Source: Treponema sp. UBA4377 (GTDB taxonomy: Bacteria; Spirochaetota; Spirochaetia; Treponematales; Treponemataceae). Taken from it: DNA of 64,000 nucleotides. Below the pieces are notes generated by a model. The model was not told where the DNA came from and did not search any database. It saw only the letters and a list, made by a program, of their open reading frames with translations. Positions 16,719-25,596 of this stretch are shown in pieces (within the stretch, counting starts at the first letter, position 1; every line of letters starts with the position of its first letter). The position numbers and the translations under genes are program-made. Where the stretch lies: assembly GCA_002391235.1 (NCBI GenBank), contig DGRX01000013.1:61558-125557 (forward strand). Reading direction: 5' to 3'.

Positions 16719-18497
16719 ATGAAAAAAGATGAGTTGAAGAAAGTCAAAAATTCGCTTTCCAGCATCAAAGATTTTGACGACTTATTGAATTCTCTGTTGA
16801 CTCAAACCCGCAAAGCGATTCCTTCGGACGCGGGTTCTATCTATATCGTAGAAGAAAAAAAACTCACTATCAGGTGCGCGCAAAACGACACCCAGCAAAA
16901 AGACCTGGAAGAGGGCGAGGAGCTTCCTTTTGTTTCCTTTTCTTTTCCAATAACCAAGACTTCAATCGCGGGCTACTGCGTTCTTTCAAAAGAGCCCTTA
17001 AACATTAAAGACGCTTACAACATTCCAAAATCCGAGCCGTATAAATTCAATGTCGGAACGGACGTTGTGACTGGCTACAAGACAATTTCTTCAATCGCGC
17101 TTCCTTTGTTTGTGGCGGGCGGCCGCGTTCTTGGCGTCTTGCAGCTTATCAATAGGTTGGACAAAGACGGCAAAGTCACGACCTTTAGCGACGATGATTT
17201 GGAAATCGCGCAGGACTTGACCCTAAGCATTTCCACCGCTTTGGAAATGGCCGAGGCCGCCGAGCTTTCAAACGCGGCCTATCGCGGAAAGCACTTGCAG
17301 AGCATTTTTGAAATTGACCAAAAGCTTAACGAAATCCAAGATATCGACGTTTTGCTCGAACGCATTCTTACCGAGGCGCGAAAAATCGTCAACGCCGACG
17401 CGGGTTCCATTTACGAAGTTCAAGGAAAGAACCTGGCGATCAAGTACGCGCAAAACGACACCCAGAGCGCGAAGCTCCAGCCTGGAGAAAAGCTTCCTTT
17501 CTTGTCTTTTTCGTTCCCGATAACCGAAAAGTCAATTTCTGGCTACGTCGCGTTGAGCGGCGAAACTTTGAACATTCACGACGCGTATAAAATTCCGGAA
17601 GGCGTTCCGTATTCCTTTAACCCCGCGTCCGACACCGCCACCGGCTACCACACAAAGTCGATGCTTACGATTCCGCTAAAAATCGCGGACTCAAGCTTGC
17701 TTGGCGTGCTTCAAATCATTAACGCAAAAAACGAAGAAGGCGAGTACATTGAATTTGACGCGGACGCGGAACTTTACATAAACCACTTTGCCGCCAACGC
17801 CGCCAACGCTTTGGGCCAAGCCAAGAGCCGCCGTGACTTGATTGACGCCATGACAGAGATGGCCAATATGCGCGACCCCAAAGAAACCGGAATGCACGTA
17901 GCCCGCGTTTCAAAATTCTCCGTTGAAATTTACGACCGCTGGGCCTTTAACCATAACATTGACGAGTCCACTCGCGAAAAATTCCGCGACTTTTTGGCCA
18001 CCGCCAGCAAGTGCCACGACTTTGGAAAGATTGGAATCGAAGACAAGATTCTTAAAAAGCCCGGCCGCTTTGACGACGACGAGCGCGCGATTATGAACAG
18101 CCACACTTGCTTGGGCGCGCTTTTGTTCAAGAACTTCAATTCGCCGCTTTTCCAAATGTGCCAAAACATCAACTTACGCCACCACGAATGGTGGGACGGC
18201 AGCCGCGGCTATCCAGGAAAAATGGATTGGGAGTCTTACGAGCAAGGAAATCCCTTGCCAAAAGCTGAATGCCTTAAGGGCGAAGAAATCCCCTTGGAAG
18301 CCAGAATCGTTTCTGTGGCCGACGTGTTTGACGCCTTGAGCCACGCGCGCGTTTACAAGCCGGCGTGGACAATGGAAGACGCGGTCAACGAAATTCAAAA
18401 ATGCTCGGGCACGCAATTTGATCCTGGCGTGGTCGAAGCCTTTATGCAAATAAAAGACCGCTTGATTGCCATCAGCAATTCTTATGGAAGCGACTAG
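16719..18497 (+). CDS. GAF-GAF-HD-GYP cyclic-di-GMP phosphodiesterase
   Basis: 592 residues. Two GAF domains (about 10-175 and 190-370) that share near-identical core segments (DAGSIY, YAQNDTQ, LPFLSFSFPI), pointing to an internal duplication. HD-GYP domain about 380-590: HVARVSK, HDFGKIGI, NSHTCLG, HHEWWDGSRGYPG, SVADVFDALSH. Metal ligands look intact, so hydrolysis of c-di-GMP is likely. TATAAT at 16703-16708 lies 10 bases before the ATG (short or absent leader). An upstream in-frame start would overlap the methyltransferase gene and is unlikely. Confidence 0.92.
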   Translation: MKKDELKKVKNSLSSIKDFDDLLNSLLTQTRKAIPSDAGSIYIVEEKKLTIRCAQNDTQQKDLEEGEELPFVSFSFPITKTSIAGYCVLSKEPLNIKDAYNIPKSEPYKFNVGTDVVTGYKTISSIALPLFVAGGRVLGVLQLINRLDKDGKVTTFSDDDLEIAQDLTLSISTALEMAEAAELSNAAYRGKHLQSIFEIDQKLNEIQDIDVLLERILTEARKIVNADAGSIYEVQGKNLAIKYAQNDTQSAKLQPGEKLPFLSFSFPITEKSISGYVALSGETLNIHDAYKIPEGVPYSFNPASDTATGYHTKSMLTIPLKIADSSLLGVLQIINAKNEEGEYIEFDADAELYINHFAANAANALGQAKSRRDLIDAMTEMANMRDPKETGMHVARVSKFSVEIYDRWAFNHNIDESTREKFRDFLATASKCHDFGKIGIEDKILKKPGRFDDDERAIMNSHTCLGALLFKNFNSPLFQMCQNINLRHHEWWDGSRGYPGKMDWESYEQGNPLPKAECLKGEEIPLEARIVSVADVFDALSHARVYKPAWTMEDAVNEIQKCSGTQFDPGVVEAFMQIKDRLIAISNSYGSD

Positions 18498-18528
18498 CGC
18501 GCGTGGCGTTCTGGCCTTGAACTGATTT

Positions 18529-18990
18529 TCATTCTTGGATTATTTTGTTAAAGGCCGCGGCAAAGGCTTCAAATTCCTTTTGGCCGTAGGAATCCCTTTT
18601 TTTTGTCCCCAATCCCAGTCGGCTCATTTGCAGGCTAAGCTCGCGTTCCTTTAAGGCGCGCTCAATCTTTTGCTTGTCAAAAACTTTTCCAAAGTCATTC
18701 ATCGCCGCGACGCCTTTTTCCAAAAGCGAGGAGGCTAGCGGAATGTCGCGGGTAATCACAAGGTCGCCGGCGGCGGCGTTTGCAAGAATCCAATTGTCGG
18801 CCGCTTGGCTCTGGGCGGGGCAGACTATCATTTTAAAATTGGGATTTTGGCCGGCGGGCGAATCGGCGGACGACAAGTCGCGGTTTGCCGCGAAGATTAG
18901 TTCATAGGCGCTGCCTTTTGCCCGCGCCATAAGCCATTTTCGGACGCGCTTGGCGCAAGAATCCGCGTCAACCAATACACGCTCTTTCAT
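18529..18990 (-). CDS. UPF0178/YaiI (DUF188) family protein
   Basis: 153 residues, beginning MKERVLVDADSCAKRVRKWL, then VITRDIPLASSLLEKGV and ALKERELSLQMSRLGLGTKK. These match the YaiI/YqxD family, which has a PIN-like nuclease fold (acidic residues in VDADSC and TRDIPLA). Molecular role unknown. I use the ATG at 18990; an upstream in-frame start would run into zapA. Confidence 0.85.
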   Translation of the reverse strand: MKERVLVDADSCAKRVRKWLMARAKGSAYELIFAANRDLSSADSPAGQNPNFKMIVCPAQSQAADNWILANAAAGDLVITRDIPLASSLLEKGVAAMNDFGKVFDKQKIERALKERELSLQMSRLGLGTKKRDSYGQKEFEAFAAAFNKIIQE

Positions 18991-18994
18991 CTGT

Positions 18995-19318
18995 CTAACT
19001 AAGCGCCCTGTCGATTTTTTCAATCATGCTTTTTGTAAGCCGGTCCGCTTCAAGTTCGGCCAAAGGGTCGGACTCGGCGGCGTTTTTTTGCGCCGCGTCT
19101 TTGGCTTCCAATGCTTTTTGCTTTTCCTTAAAAAGCTCGTCGGCGATCAAGATTCCGGCCAAGACAGCGGTTTGCTTTTGGTCTTGGATTCCGTCGCTTT
19201 TTTGTATTTCGTCGCAAACGTTTTTATAGTATTCGCGGATTTTTTCAAGGTAGGGGAGCTCTTCGTCTGTTTTAAGGGCGAACGACGTTCCTAATATATT
19301 TATTTGAATTACAGCCAT
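18995..19318 (-). CDS. zapA: Cell division protein ZapA
   Basis: 107 residues. N-terminal beta-rich head (VIQINILGTSFALKTDEELPYLEKI) followed by one long coiled coil, the ZapA layout; ZapA tetramers crosslink FtsZ at the division site. Next to a coiled-coil zapB-like gene upstream on the same strand. Confidence 0.85.
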   Translation of the reverse strand: MAVIQINILGTSFALKTDEELPYLEKIREYYKNVCDEIQKSDGIQDQKQTAVLAGILIADELFKEKQKALEAKDAAQKNAAESDPLAELEADRLTKSMIEKIDRALS

Positions 19319-19330
19319 GCGGGGTGTTTG

Positions 19331-19864
19331 CTAGAAGATGTCGGGAACGCTTTCTTCTTGGGTTTCAAAAGAGTCGTCGCCGAACAAGTCGCCGCCGGCT
19401 TCTGCCGCTTGCGTCGCTTCTGTTTGCTGAACGGGGCTGGCGAAAGACGCCTGCTCTTGTACGGGAGCGGCTGGGGCCGCTTCCGCCTGCGCCGGCTGGG
19501 CGGGGGCTGCCCGCTCAGTTGCCGGCTGAACAGCGGCGGCCGCGCCTTCGCCCGAGTCGGCAAGCGGGGCTTGCCGCTCTCTTGTGGTATTGCAGTCGGC
19601 TTTAGCGTTGCTAAAGCCTCCGCTCGAGTCGAGCAGGGCGTTTTCCACCGCGTCCAAGCGGTTTAGGGCGCCGAGGATTCCGTCCTCAATCTTTTTTTCG
19701 TCAGCGCTAAAGCGGGAAAGCAGCTCCGATTTTTCAGAAAGCGCTTTTGTGAGCTCTGAACGCTCGGCGCGCAGAGCATCGTTTTCTGATTTAAGCTGTT
19801 CGATTTTTTGAACAGCGCTTTCCACTTTTTGCTGCAAAAGAAGGATTGTTTCAACGGAAATCAT
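19331..19864 (-). CDS. Coiled-coil protein, ZapB-like
   Basis: 177 residues. Residues 1-75 form a heptad-patterned coiled coil (ILLLQQKVESAVQKIEQLKSENDAL) like ZapB/DUF904; residues 90-177 are a low-complexity Ala/Pro/Gln tail ending FETQEESVPDIF. Gene order rplT, this gene, zapA supports a role in division. The acidic C-terminal peptide could be a docking motif (inference). Confidence 0.6.
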   Translation of the reverse strand: MISVETILLLQQKVESAVQKIEQLKSENDALRAERSELTKALSEKSELLSRFSADEKKIEDGILGALNRLDAVENALLDSSGGFSNAKADCNTTRERQAPLADSGEGAAAAVQPATERAAPAQPAQAEAAPAAPVQEQASFASPVQQTEATQAAEAGGDLFGDDSFETQEESVPDIF

Positions 19865-19879
19865 CAGCGTCCTCTTTTA

Positions 19880-20236
19880 TTAGGCCAAAGCCTTCTTGGC
19901 GGCTTCTACAACAGCCTTGAAAGCTTTGGGATCTTCAATGGCCATGTTAGACAAGGCCTTGCGGTTTACCTTGATTCCGGCTTTTGTAACGCCGTCGATA
20001 AAGCGCGAGTAAGACAAGCCTTCGTCGCGAACAGCGGCGTTGATACGGGCGATCCACAATGAGCGGTATTCGCCTTTCTTGTCTTTGCGTCCGACATAAG
20101 CGTGGTCGAGCGCTTTTGTGACCGCGTCTTTCGCGGCCTTGAAGTTTGTTCCTCTGCGGCCCTTAAAGCCTTTTGCAAGCTTAAGGATTTTCTTGCGCCT
20201 GTCGGCTCTTCTTGTTCCATCTACTGCTCTAGACAT
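19880..20236 (-). CDS. rplT: 50S ribosomal protein L20
   Basis: 118 residues, MSRAVDGTRRADRRKKILKL and LAKGFKGRRGTNFKAAKDAV, full family length. L20 is an early 23S rRNA-binding assembly protein. Third gene of the conserved infC-rpmI-rplT operon. Confidence 0.98.
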   Translation of the reverse strand: MSRAVDGTRRADRRKKILKLAKGFKGRRGTNFKAAKDAVTKALDHAYVGRKDKKGEYRSLWIARINAAVRDEGLSYSRFIDGVTKAGIKVNRKALSNMAIEDPKAFKAVVEAAKKALA

Positions 20237-20248
20237 GGTTCGCTCCTA

Positions 20249-20449
20249 TCAACCGTAGGGAAGCATTTGCTTCCTAACTTTCGCTGCTTCTGATTCCGCA
20301 AGAATGCCTGTCTGGCGGAGCTGTCTCTTTCTCTTAGGTGAACGCTTGGTCAAAATATGGCGCAAGTTCATCTTCTTGTACTTTACCTTTCCTGTTCCGG
20401 TAAGCGAAAAGCGCTTTGAAGCGGATTTCTTTGTCTTCATCTTTGGCAT
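20249..20449 (-). CDS. rpmI: 50S ribosomal protein L35
   Basis: 66 residues, begins MPKMKTKKSASKRFSLTGTG, full family length. The ATG at 20449 is used; a TTG two codons upstream is less likely. Between infC and rplT as usual. Confidence 0.97.
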   Translation of the reverse strand: MPKMKTKKSASKRFSLTGTGKVKYKKMNLRHILTKRSPKRKRQLRQTGILAESEAAKVRKQMLPYG

Positions 20450-20462
20450 AGCCAATACCTCT

Positions 20463-20987
20463 TTAATTTTTGGCTTTTGATGATATTGTCATCGACATGA
20501 ACTTGCCTTCCATAGCGGCCGGCTTTTCGATGACATACGCCGAGGTAAGCCTTTTTAGAACCTCTTCAAGAACTCCAAATCCCAAGTCAGTGTGGGCAAG
20601 CTCGCGTCCGCGGAAGCGGATCGTTACCTTTACCTTGTTGCCTTCGTCAAGGAACTCTTGCACATGCTTAGCTTTCGTGTCAAGATCGCCCGGTCCGATT
20701 TTGGGCTGCATCCTGATCTCTTTTAGTTTCAATACCTTTTGCTTTTTCTTGGAGTCACGGAGCTTTTTCTCCTGTTCAAAGCGGTATTTTCCGAAATCGA
20801 GTATTTTGCATACAGGCGGATTTGCAGTCGGCGCGACTTCAACAAGGTCGAGATCCCGGTCTTTAGCCATTTTGAGGGCTTCCATTGTGGGAACGATTCC
20901 CATCTGGTTGCCTTCATCATCTATAAGGCGAACTTCCCTGACCCGAATCCGTTCATTGATTCTAGGTCCCTTATTATTGTCTGCCAA
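20463..20987 (-). CDS. infC: Translation initiation factor IF-3
   Basis: 174 residues. N-domain GPRINERIRVREVRLID, linker, and C-domain PKIGPGDLDTKAKHVQEFL, KVTIRFRGRE. I choose a TTG start at 20987 (LADNNKGPRINE) because AGGAGG ends only 4 bases upstream; a non-AUG start is the rule for infC, which regulates its own translation by start-codon discrimination. Heads infC-rpmI-rplT; TATAAT at 21039-21044 on the minus strand is the likely -10. Confidence 0.96.
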   Translation of the reverse strand: MADNNKGPRINERIRVREVRLIDDEGNQMGIVPTMEALKMAKDRDLDLVEVAPTANPPVCKILDFGKYRFEQEKKLRDSKKKQKVLKLKEIRMQPKIGPGDLDTKAKHVQEFLDEGNKVKVTIRFRGRELAHTDLGFGVLEEVLKRLTSAYVIEKPAAMEGKFMSMTISSKAKN

Positions 20988-21038
20988 CTGGCCTCCTCGT
21001 GTCGCAAAAAACACACATGTATATTAAGCGTAAACTAG

Positions 21039-21044
21039 ATTATA
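21039..21044 (-). promoter_or_regulatory. -10 box of the infC operon
   Basis: TATAAT on the minus strand about 52 bases upstream of the infC start, leaving room for a leader of about 45 nt. -35 weak. Confidence 0.5.
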
Positions 21045-21098
21045 TCAGAAAAAGCGCTTGTTAGTCTAGTGGTAGGTGAAAAATAATGGTCGTAAAAT

Positions 21099-21210
21099 AA
21101 AACGCGTAGCGGAAAGGCAAGTGACGCGAACATAGGACACGTTAAGCTAATCACTAAGCCCCAAAAGCACCTCGCGAGCGGTCGCTTGAATTTCCGCGAG
21201 AGCGTTTTTT
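21099..21210. repeat. Intergenic repeat R1, copy 1
   Basis: A ~110-bp element also present at 29971-30075. Terminal arms pair (CGGAAA near the left end, TTTCCG near the right end) and the right end runs into TTTTTT. Both copies share the block AGGACACGTTAAGCTAATCA and a GCCC-AAAAG-ACCTCG block. It looks like a structured RNA or an intergenic mobile repeat ending in a terminator on the plus strand. Confidence 0.7.
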
Positions 21211-21246
21211 ATTGCATTTTTTTTAATTTTACGATATGATTTTTTT

Positions 21247-21891
21247 ATGATTTTATTCGCATTGTTCTTGATTCCCCTGTATTTTTGCTATTGGCTTTTT
21301 GAGCAAAAGAAGCCCTTCGCTCCTTTTCTTTTCAACGCTTTTTTGGGGCTTTTTTTGGCGGCCGTTTTTTGCGCCTACAAGTACTTTTTCTCTCCCTATT
21401 ATTTTTTAACGCCCGACTCCTTTTGGCGCAATTTTCTCCATATTTTTTTGGAACAGATTGTTTTGCCTTTGGGCGTGTTGACGGCCGCTTTTTTGTTCGT
21501 TTTCAAAAAGGACAAGATGGCCGACCGTGTTCAAAAGATTTTGCCCTTTTACCTGGGCTTTTACGCCGTGTACCTGCCTTTTAGGGTTTTGGGCGGCCAG
21601 CTTCCTTATCCGGCTTTCGCGCTTTTTGTAAAGCCGGCCATGTTCTTGCTGATGATTGTCGTGTTGAATTCCAGGCAAAAGGTTTTGTTCGTTCCGGCGC
21701 AAAGGGCCTTGCTTAGCGTAAAAGAGGCGGCTGTTTATTGGTCTTCTTTTGCCGTAGACCTTCTTATGCCGGCCGCGGTTGAAGCCTTGTGGATTTTGGG
21801 AATGAAGCCGCCCCTTACGATTTTGTTTCTTTTGCTTTACGCGGCGGGCGCTTTCGTTTGCTTAAAAAATGAGTCTTTGGTTAAGGACTAG
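21247..21891 (+). CDS. Multi-pass membrane protein, unknown
   Basis: 214 residues with about six hydrophobic helices (MILFALFLIPLYFCYWLF, NAFLGLFLAAVFCAY, QIVLPLGVLTAAFLFVF, LPFYLGFYAVYLPF and others). No family recognised. TATGAT at 21235-21240 is 6 bases before the ATG, another near-leaderless start. Ends 13 bases before the next gene, so probably co-transcribed. Confidence 0.7.
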   Translation: MILFALFLIPLYFCYWLFEQKKPFAPFLFNAFLGLFLAAVFCAYKYFFSPYYFLTPDSFWRNFLHIFLEQIVLPLGVLTAAFLFVFKKDKMADRVQKILPFYLGFYAVYLPFRVLGGQLPYPAFALFVKPAMFLLMIVVLNSRQKVLFVPAQRALLSVKEAAVYWSSFAVDLLMPAAVEALWILGMKPPLTILFLLLYAAGAFVCLKNESLVKD

Positions 21892-21904
21892 GATTTTTTT
21901 CCGC

Positions 21905-22564
21905 ATGAAAAAAGTTTTTTTAGCTTGCGCCTTGGCTTTGGCCGGCGTCTTGGCCTTTGGCCAAAGTTCTTGGAAGCATTCTGCCGGAGCGGCTGTAAAC
22001 GCCTCTTTTTATTCCCTGCATGCAAAGGACGACGGGTTCAAGAACGCGTTTGTTCCGCAGTTGTCGGCCCGCTATTACGGCGAGGCTCAAAACGGCTTTT
22101 GCGTTTCTGGAACCTTAAGCTTTGGCTGGGCCCTCAGCAAAAACTTTAAGTTGGACACAGAAGACAAGGTTTGCGCGGGCCTTGCTTTTGGAACTGCGAT
22201 CGGAGCGGGGTACGCCTTTCATTTTTCCGACCGCTGGACATTTGCTTTGCTTGGAACCTTGTCTTTTGACTGGATGTTCTATAAGTTCAAGAAAACGATT
22301 TCCGCAAAAGTGTCGGGCGGAACGGTGTCTTCCGAATGGACGCAAGAAGATTTTTTGTTCGCGTTTGGAATCGGCTGCGAGGCGATTGGAATCTTTCCCT
22401 TGACAAAACATTTTTCGATGTGCGGAACGTTGGGCTTGAAATTCTTTGACGCGGGAAAGCTAAAGCTAAGCGGGAACAAGCTGGGCCGCGATTACAGCGA
22501 TTCGTTTGAGATAAGGGGAAATATAGCCCTTATTCCCAGCTTTGGCGTTGTCTGGACTTTTTAA
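21905..22564 (+). CDS. Exported barrel-type protein
   Basis: 219 residues; signal peptide MKKVFLACALALAGVLAFG, then strands rich in Gly/aromatic residues (FCVSGTLSFGWALS, IGAGYAFHFSDRWTFALLGTLSFDW) and terminal aromatic ending SFGVVWTF, typical of an eight-stranded outer-membrane barrel. The ATG at 21905 is preferred over an upstream one because the signal peptide starts there. Confidence 0.65.
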   Translation: MKKVFLACALALAGVLAFGQSSWKHSAGAAVNASFYSLHAKDDGFKNAFVPQLSARYYGEAQNGFCVSGTLSFGWALSKNFKLDTEDKVCAGLAFGTAIGAGYAFHFSDRWTFALLGTLSFDWMFYKFKKTISAKVSGGTVSSEWTQEDFLFAFGIGCEAIGIFPLTKHFSMCGTLGLKFFDAGKLKLSGNKLGRDYSDSFEIRGNIALIPSFGVVWTF

Positions 22565-22695
22565 AAGCCCGCAAGCGCGGCGTCGCGCCTCATTGCCTAG
22601 CGCTCGCTAGAGCGCAAGTTAATAGGTTCAACTTAGCAAAACGGCGGGCTTGCCCGACCGTATGCGGCTTCGTTCAATTATGGTCATTCTAACCC

Positions 22696-22722
22696 TAAAC
22701 TTCGCCGCTAAAATTCCGACAA
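22696..22722 (+). promoter_or_regulatory. Sigma-28 (FliA)-type promoter for flgB
   Basis: TAAACTTC, 11 bases, TCCGACAA, close to the motility sigma consensus TAAAGTTT-N11-GCCGATAA. It ends 7 bases before the flgB ATG. Confidence 0.75.
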
Positions 22723-22729
22723 TTTAGGT

Positions 22730-23152
22730 ATGAACTCATTCAATCGATCAATTGACTTATTGCACAAGGCCCTGGATGTAAACGCCTTGCGCTACCAGGT
22801 TACGGCCAACAATATCGCCAACGCCGAGGTTCCGAATTTCAAGCGTTCCTCCGTCAATTTTGAAAGCGAGCTAAAGAGAGCCTTTGAATCCGAGGAAAAC
22901 GCCCGCAATTCCTTTGACCTTAAGCGAACCGACCCCCGCCATTTTTCGATCCACAACGTCATGGACTGGCAGGAAGTTAAGCCGCGCCGCGTCGTCGATT
23001 GGAATTCAACTGAAAACAGCAACGGCTCAAGCGTTGACGTAGAGACAGAAGCGATGAACATCATCAAAATCCAGATGCAGTATCGCTTGCTGAGCCAGCT
23101 GGAGAACTTTGAGTTTAGCCAAGTCAAGACAGCGATGAGTCCTAATCGCTAG
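22730..23152 (+). CDS. flgB: Flagellar basal-body rod protein FlgB
   Basis: 140 residues. Conserved N-terminal rod motif LDVNALRYQVTANNIANAEVPNFKR and C-terminal helix MNIIKIQMQYRLLSQL. Proximal rod subunit of the periplasmic flagellum. Driven by the sigma-28-like promoter just upstream; followed by flgC and fliE. Confidence 0.96.
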   Translation: MNSFNRSIDLLHKALDVNALRYQVTANNIANAEVPNFKRSSVNFESELKRAFESEENARNSFDLKRTDPRHFSIHNVMDWQEVKPRRVVDWNSTENSNGSSVDVETEAMNIIKIQMQYRLLSQLENFEFSQVKTAMSPNR

Positions 23153-23238
23153 GAACGGTCTTAGGCTTGCGCAAGTCTGACCGTTCTGGCAAAGAAGCCG
23201 GTTCGGTCAGTTATAAAGATTTTTGTTAGGAGATTATC

Positions 23239-23697
23239 ATGGGACTCTTTTCTGCGATTAACATAGCTTCGACAGGCCTCAGCGCCGAACGCCTTAGAAC
23301 GGACGTCATTTCAAACAATATCGCCAACGCTTCGACAACAAGGACGCAGGACGGCGGCCCGTTCAAGAGAAGCCGCGTCATTTTCCAGCCTGTCGCCGAC
23401 GCCAACCCCACGTTCCGCACTCCGTATCTTCCGTCCAACTTGGACAACGGTCCCGGAAAGGGCGTAAAGGTGCGCGAAATCGTTCTTGACACAAGCGAAG
23501 GAAAATTGGTTTACGACCCCGACCATCCGGACGCGATAAAGACAGGCCCTCGCGCGGGCTACGTCGAGTACCCCAACGTAAACATCGTCAACGAAATGGT
23601 GGACTTGATTTCGGCCAGCCGCGCCTACGAGGCCAACACGACCGTAATCGAAGGCTCAAAGGACATGTTCAATTCCGCTCTTGAAATTGGACGCTAA
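23239..23697 (+). CDS. flgC: Flagellar basal-body rod protein FlgC
   Basis: 152 residues. N-terminal SAINIASTGLSAERLRTDVISNNIANAST motif and C-terminal NIVNEMVDLISASRAYEANTTV, both diagnostic of rod/hook proteins; length fits FlgC. AGGAG precedes the ATG. Confidence 0.97.
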   Translation: MGLFSAINIASTGLSAERLRTDVISNNIANASTTRTQDGGPFKRSRVIFQPVADANPTFRTPYLPSNLDNGPGKGVKVREIVLDTSEGKLVYDPDHPDAIKTGPRAGYVEYPNVNIVNEMVDLISASRAYEANTTVIEGSKDMFNSALEIGR

Positions 23698-23726
23698 TCG
23701 CGCTAGAATGAGGGGAGGTGGGAAAA

Positions 23727-24074
23727 ATGAAAATCAACGAAATGCCTGTCTTGCAAATGCAAGGCTTTGAAAAGATTAAGGACACAAATCCGCTTAAGGC
23801 CGCTCCCCATGTGAACATTCTTTCTTCCGCGGAAGAGAACCAGCGCATAAAGGAAAAGTCTTTTGGCGAGTACTTGTCGGAAGCTTTTTCCGCGATGAAT
23901 AAGCAGCAAACGGATGTCGATTCCCTTACAAAGCAAATGATTGTTGATCCCGACAGCGTTGACATTCACGATGTGACAACAGCGATGGCAAAGGCCCAAA
24001 TGTCAATGACTTTGGCCAAGACTGTCGTTGACCGCGTTGTCACTGGCTGGACAGAAATCACGACGACACGATAA
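23727..24074 (+). CDS. fliE: Flagellar hook-basal body complex protein FliE
   Basis: 115 residues. C-terminal DVTTAMAKAQMSMTLAKTVVDRVV is the FliE signature. Joins the MS ring to the rod. GGAGGTG sits 6-12 bases before the ATG at 23727. The usual next gene fliF is absent; an acyltransferase gene overlaps by one base instead. Confidence 0.95.
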   Translation: MKINEMPVLQMQGFEKIKDTNPLKAAPHVNILSSAEENQRIKEKSFGEYLSEAFSAMNKQQTDVDSLTKQMIVDPDSVDIHDVTTAMAKAQMSMTLAKTVVDRVVTGWTEITTTR

Positions 24075-24883
24075 TGCAAGGACACGTTAATAAGCCGGGA
24101 ACATACGTTCCCGACTCAAGCCTCGTCTGGCCCGCAAAGCCGGACGAGCCGCTTTTAAAGCCAAAGCATTTGCGGCAAGTGGTCGTTGACGAAAACTATC
24201 CATTCATCGACAGGTCATTTAAGTTTTTTCTTTGGCGGAATTTTATTTTCTTTTGCGTTTGGACGCTCGTCTTCTTTTTGCAGCATGTCCGCTACGGAAT
24301 AAAATTTGCAGGCCTGAAAAACCTTCGCAAAAACAAGGCGCTTTTTAAAAACGGAGCGGTCACCGTTTGCAACCATGTTTACCGCTGGGATTATCTGGCC
24401 ATCGTTCAAGCGACAAAAAAGCGCCTGTGGTTTCCGGCCCGCGCCGAAAACTTGATGGGTAAGGACGCAGGCTTGATTCGCGCGGTGGGCGGCATCCCCG
24501 TCGCGCAAAATTTTAGCGGAATGAAAAAATTCTACGAGGCCTTTGACGAGCTTCACAAAAAGAAAAAGTGGATTCATGTTTTTCCGGAAAGCTGCCGCTG
24601 GACTTGGTACCAGCCGATCCGGCCCTTTAAGCGCGGCGCTTTTGAATTCGCCCACCGCTACGGCATTCCTGTGATTCCGATGGCCATAAGCTACCGAGAG
24701 CCCGGCGCTGTCCGCCGCTTTTTTGGCGTCAAGCATCCGCTTGTGACATTGACTGTCGGAGAGCCGATAATGCCTGACGCAAGCCTTTCGTTAAAGCAAG
24801 ATTCAAACAGGCTTTTGGAGGAGTGTCACAAGCGCGTCGTAGACATGGCCGGAATCGTCCAAAACCAATGGCCCGCGCTTTAG
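24074..24883 (+). CDS. PlsC-type 1-acylglycerol-3-phosphate acyltransferase
   Basis: 269 residues. HX4D motif present as CNHVYRWD (about 97), second motif FPESCRW where many relatives have FPEGTRS, and VPMAISYR-like block IPVIPMAISY. One hydrophobic segment near residue 55-75 anchors it to the membrane. Makes phosphatidic acid in phospholipid synthesis if typical. Shares one base with the fliE stop. Confidence 0.85.
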   Translation: MQGHVNKPGTYVPDSSLVWPAKPDEPLLKPKHLRQVVVDENYPFIDRSFKFFLWRNFIFFCVWTLVFFLQHVRYGIKFAGLKNLRKNKALFKNGAVTVCNHVYRWDYLAIVQATKKRLWFPARAENLMGKDAGLIRAVGGIPVAQNFSGMKKFYEAFDELHKKKKWIHVFPESCRWTWYQPIRPFKRGAFEFAHRYGIPVIPMAISYREPGAVRRFFGVKHPLVTLTVGEPIMPDASLSLKQDSNRLLEECHKRVVDMAGIVQNQWPAL

Positions 24884-24894
24884 TCGGCTTGGGC

Positions 24895-25596
24895 TTAAAA
24901 ATCGCTTCCGTCTAAAATTTTGGAGGCGAATTCTTCCCAAGAAAGGACAGGATGCTGCAAGTCCCAAATAGGCCTTTGCGCCTTTGTCTTGATCTGAACG
25001 AATTTCATTCCGGCGTTTCTTGCGCCCTGGCCATCGGTGTCGTCCCTGTCGCCGACAACCAAAGTTTCCTTAGGCTTGGCTCCAAGGTCGGCCGCGATTT
25101 GCAAAAAGCCTCTGGGCGCCGGCTTTAGGCAGCCCAATGTTTCGGAAGAATAAAACCTTTCGCACAAGTCCAAGGCCTCTTGCTTTACTCCGCAAGAGAG
25201 AGCGCGCTCCTTGATTAAGTTGTAGTCGGAGTAGAGCGCGATTTTTGTTCCTGAGCCGGAAAGCGCCTTGAACACTTCGAAAATTTTTGAATGGGCCGCG
25301 AATCTTTTATGGCTAAGAACTTTTTCCATGTAGCGAAGGTATCGCTTTTCGTACCATTCGCCAAAAACTTTCGGCGAGCAAAAGGCGGCCTTTGAGGCAA
25401 GGGTGTAGTATTCCTTCTTGAAGTTTTCGGGAGTCTCAAAGTCGCGGCCTTTAAAGAACGCGCGCGCCTTTCGTTCCGCCTTCATAAAGAAAAAACTGTG
25501 CAAGCGCGGAAGAAGCAAGCCTTTTGCGATGCCTGTGTTGTCGTATAGCGTTCCGTCAAAGTCGAATATGACGGCCTTGAAATTTTTTGCGTTCAT
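24895..25596 (-). CDS. HAD-superfamily hydrolase
   Basis: 233 residues. Motif I VIFDFDGTLYDNTG, motif II Ser/Thr in IALYSDYN, Lys in GCLKPAPRGF, motif IV VVGDRDDTDGQGARNAG. A phosphatase acting on a small metabolite; substrate unknown. The ATG shares one base with the stop of the GH3-family gene upstream, so the two are translationally coupled. Confidence 0.85.
   Translation of the reverse strand: MNAKNFKAVIFDFDGTLYDNTGIAKGLLLPRLHSFFFMKAERKARAFFKGRDFETPENFKKEYYTLASKAAFCSPKVFGEWYEKRYLRYMEKVLSHKRFAAHSKIFEVFKALSGSGTKIALYSDYNLIKERALSCGVKQEALDLCERFYSSETLGCLKPAPRGFLQIAADLGAKPKETLVVGDRDDTDGQGARNAGMKFVQIKTKAQRPIWDLQHPVLSWEEFASKILDGSDF

Noticed and set aside
21054..21076. TTAGTCTAGTGGTAGG as a tRNA
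   Set aside because: Resembles a D arm only; no anticodon or T arm follows.
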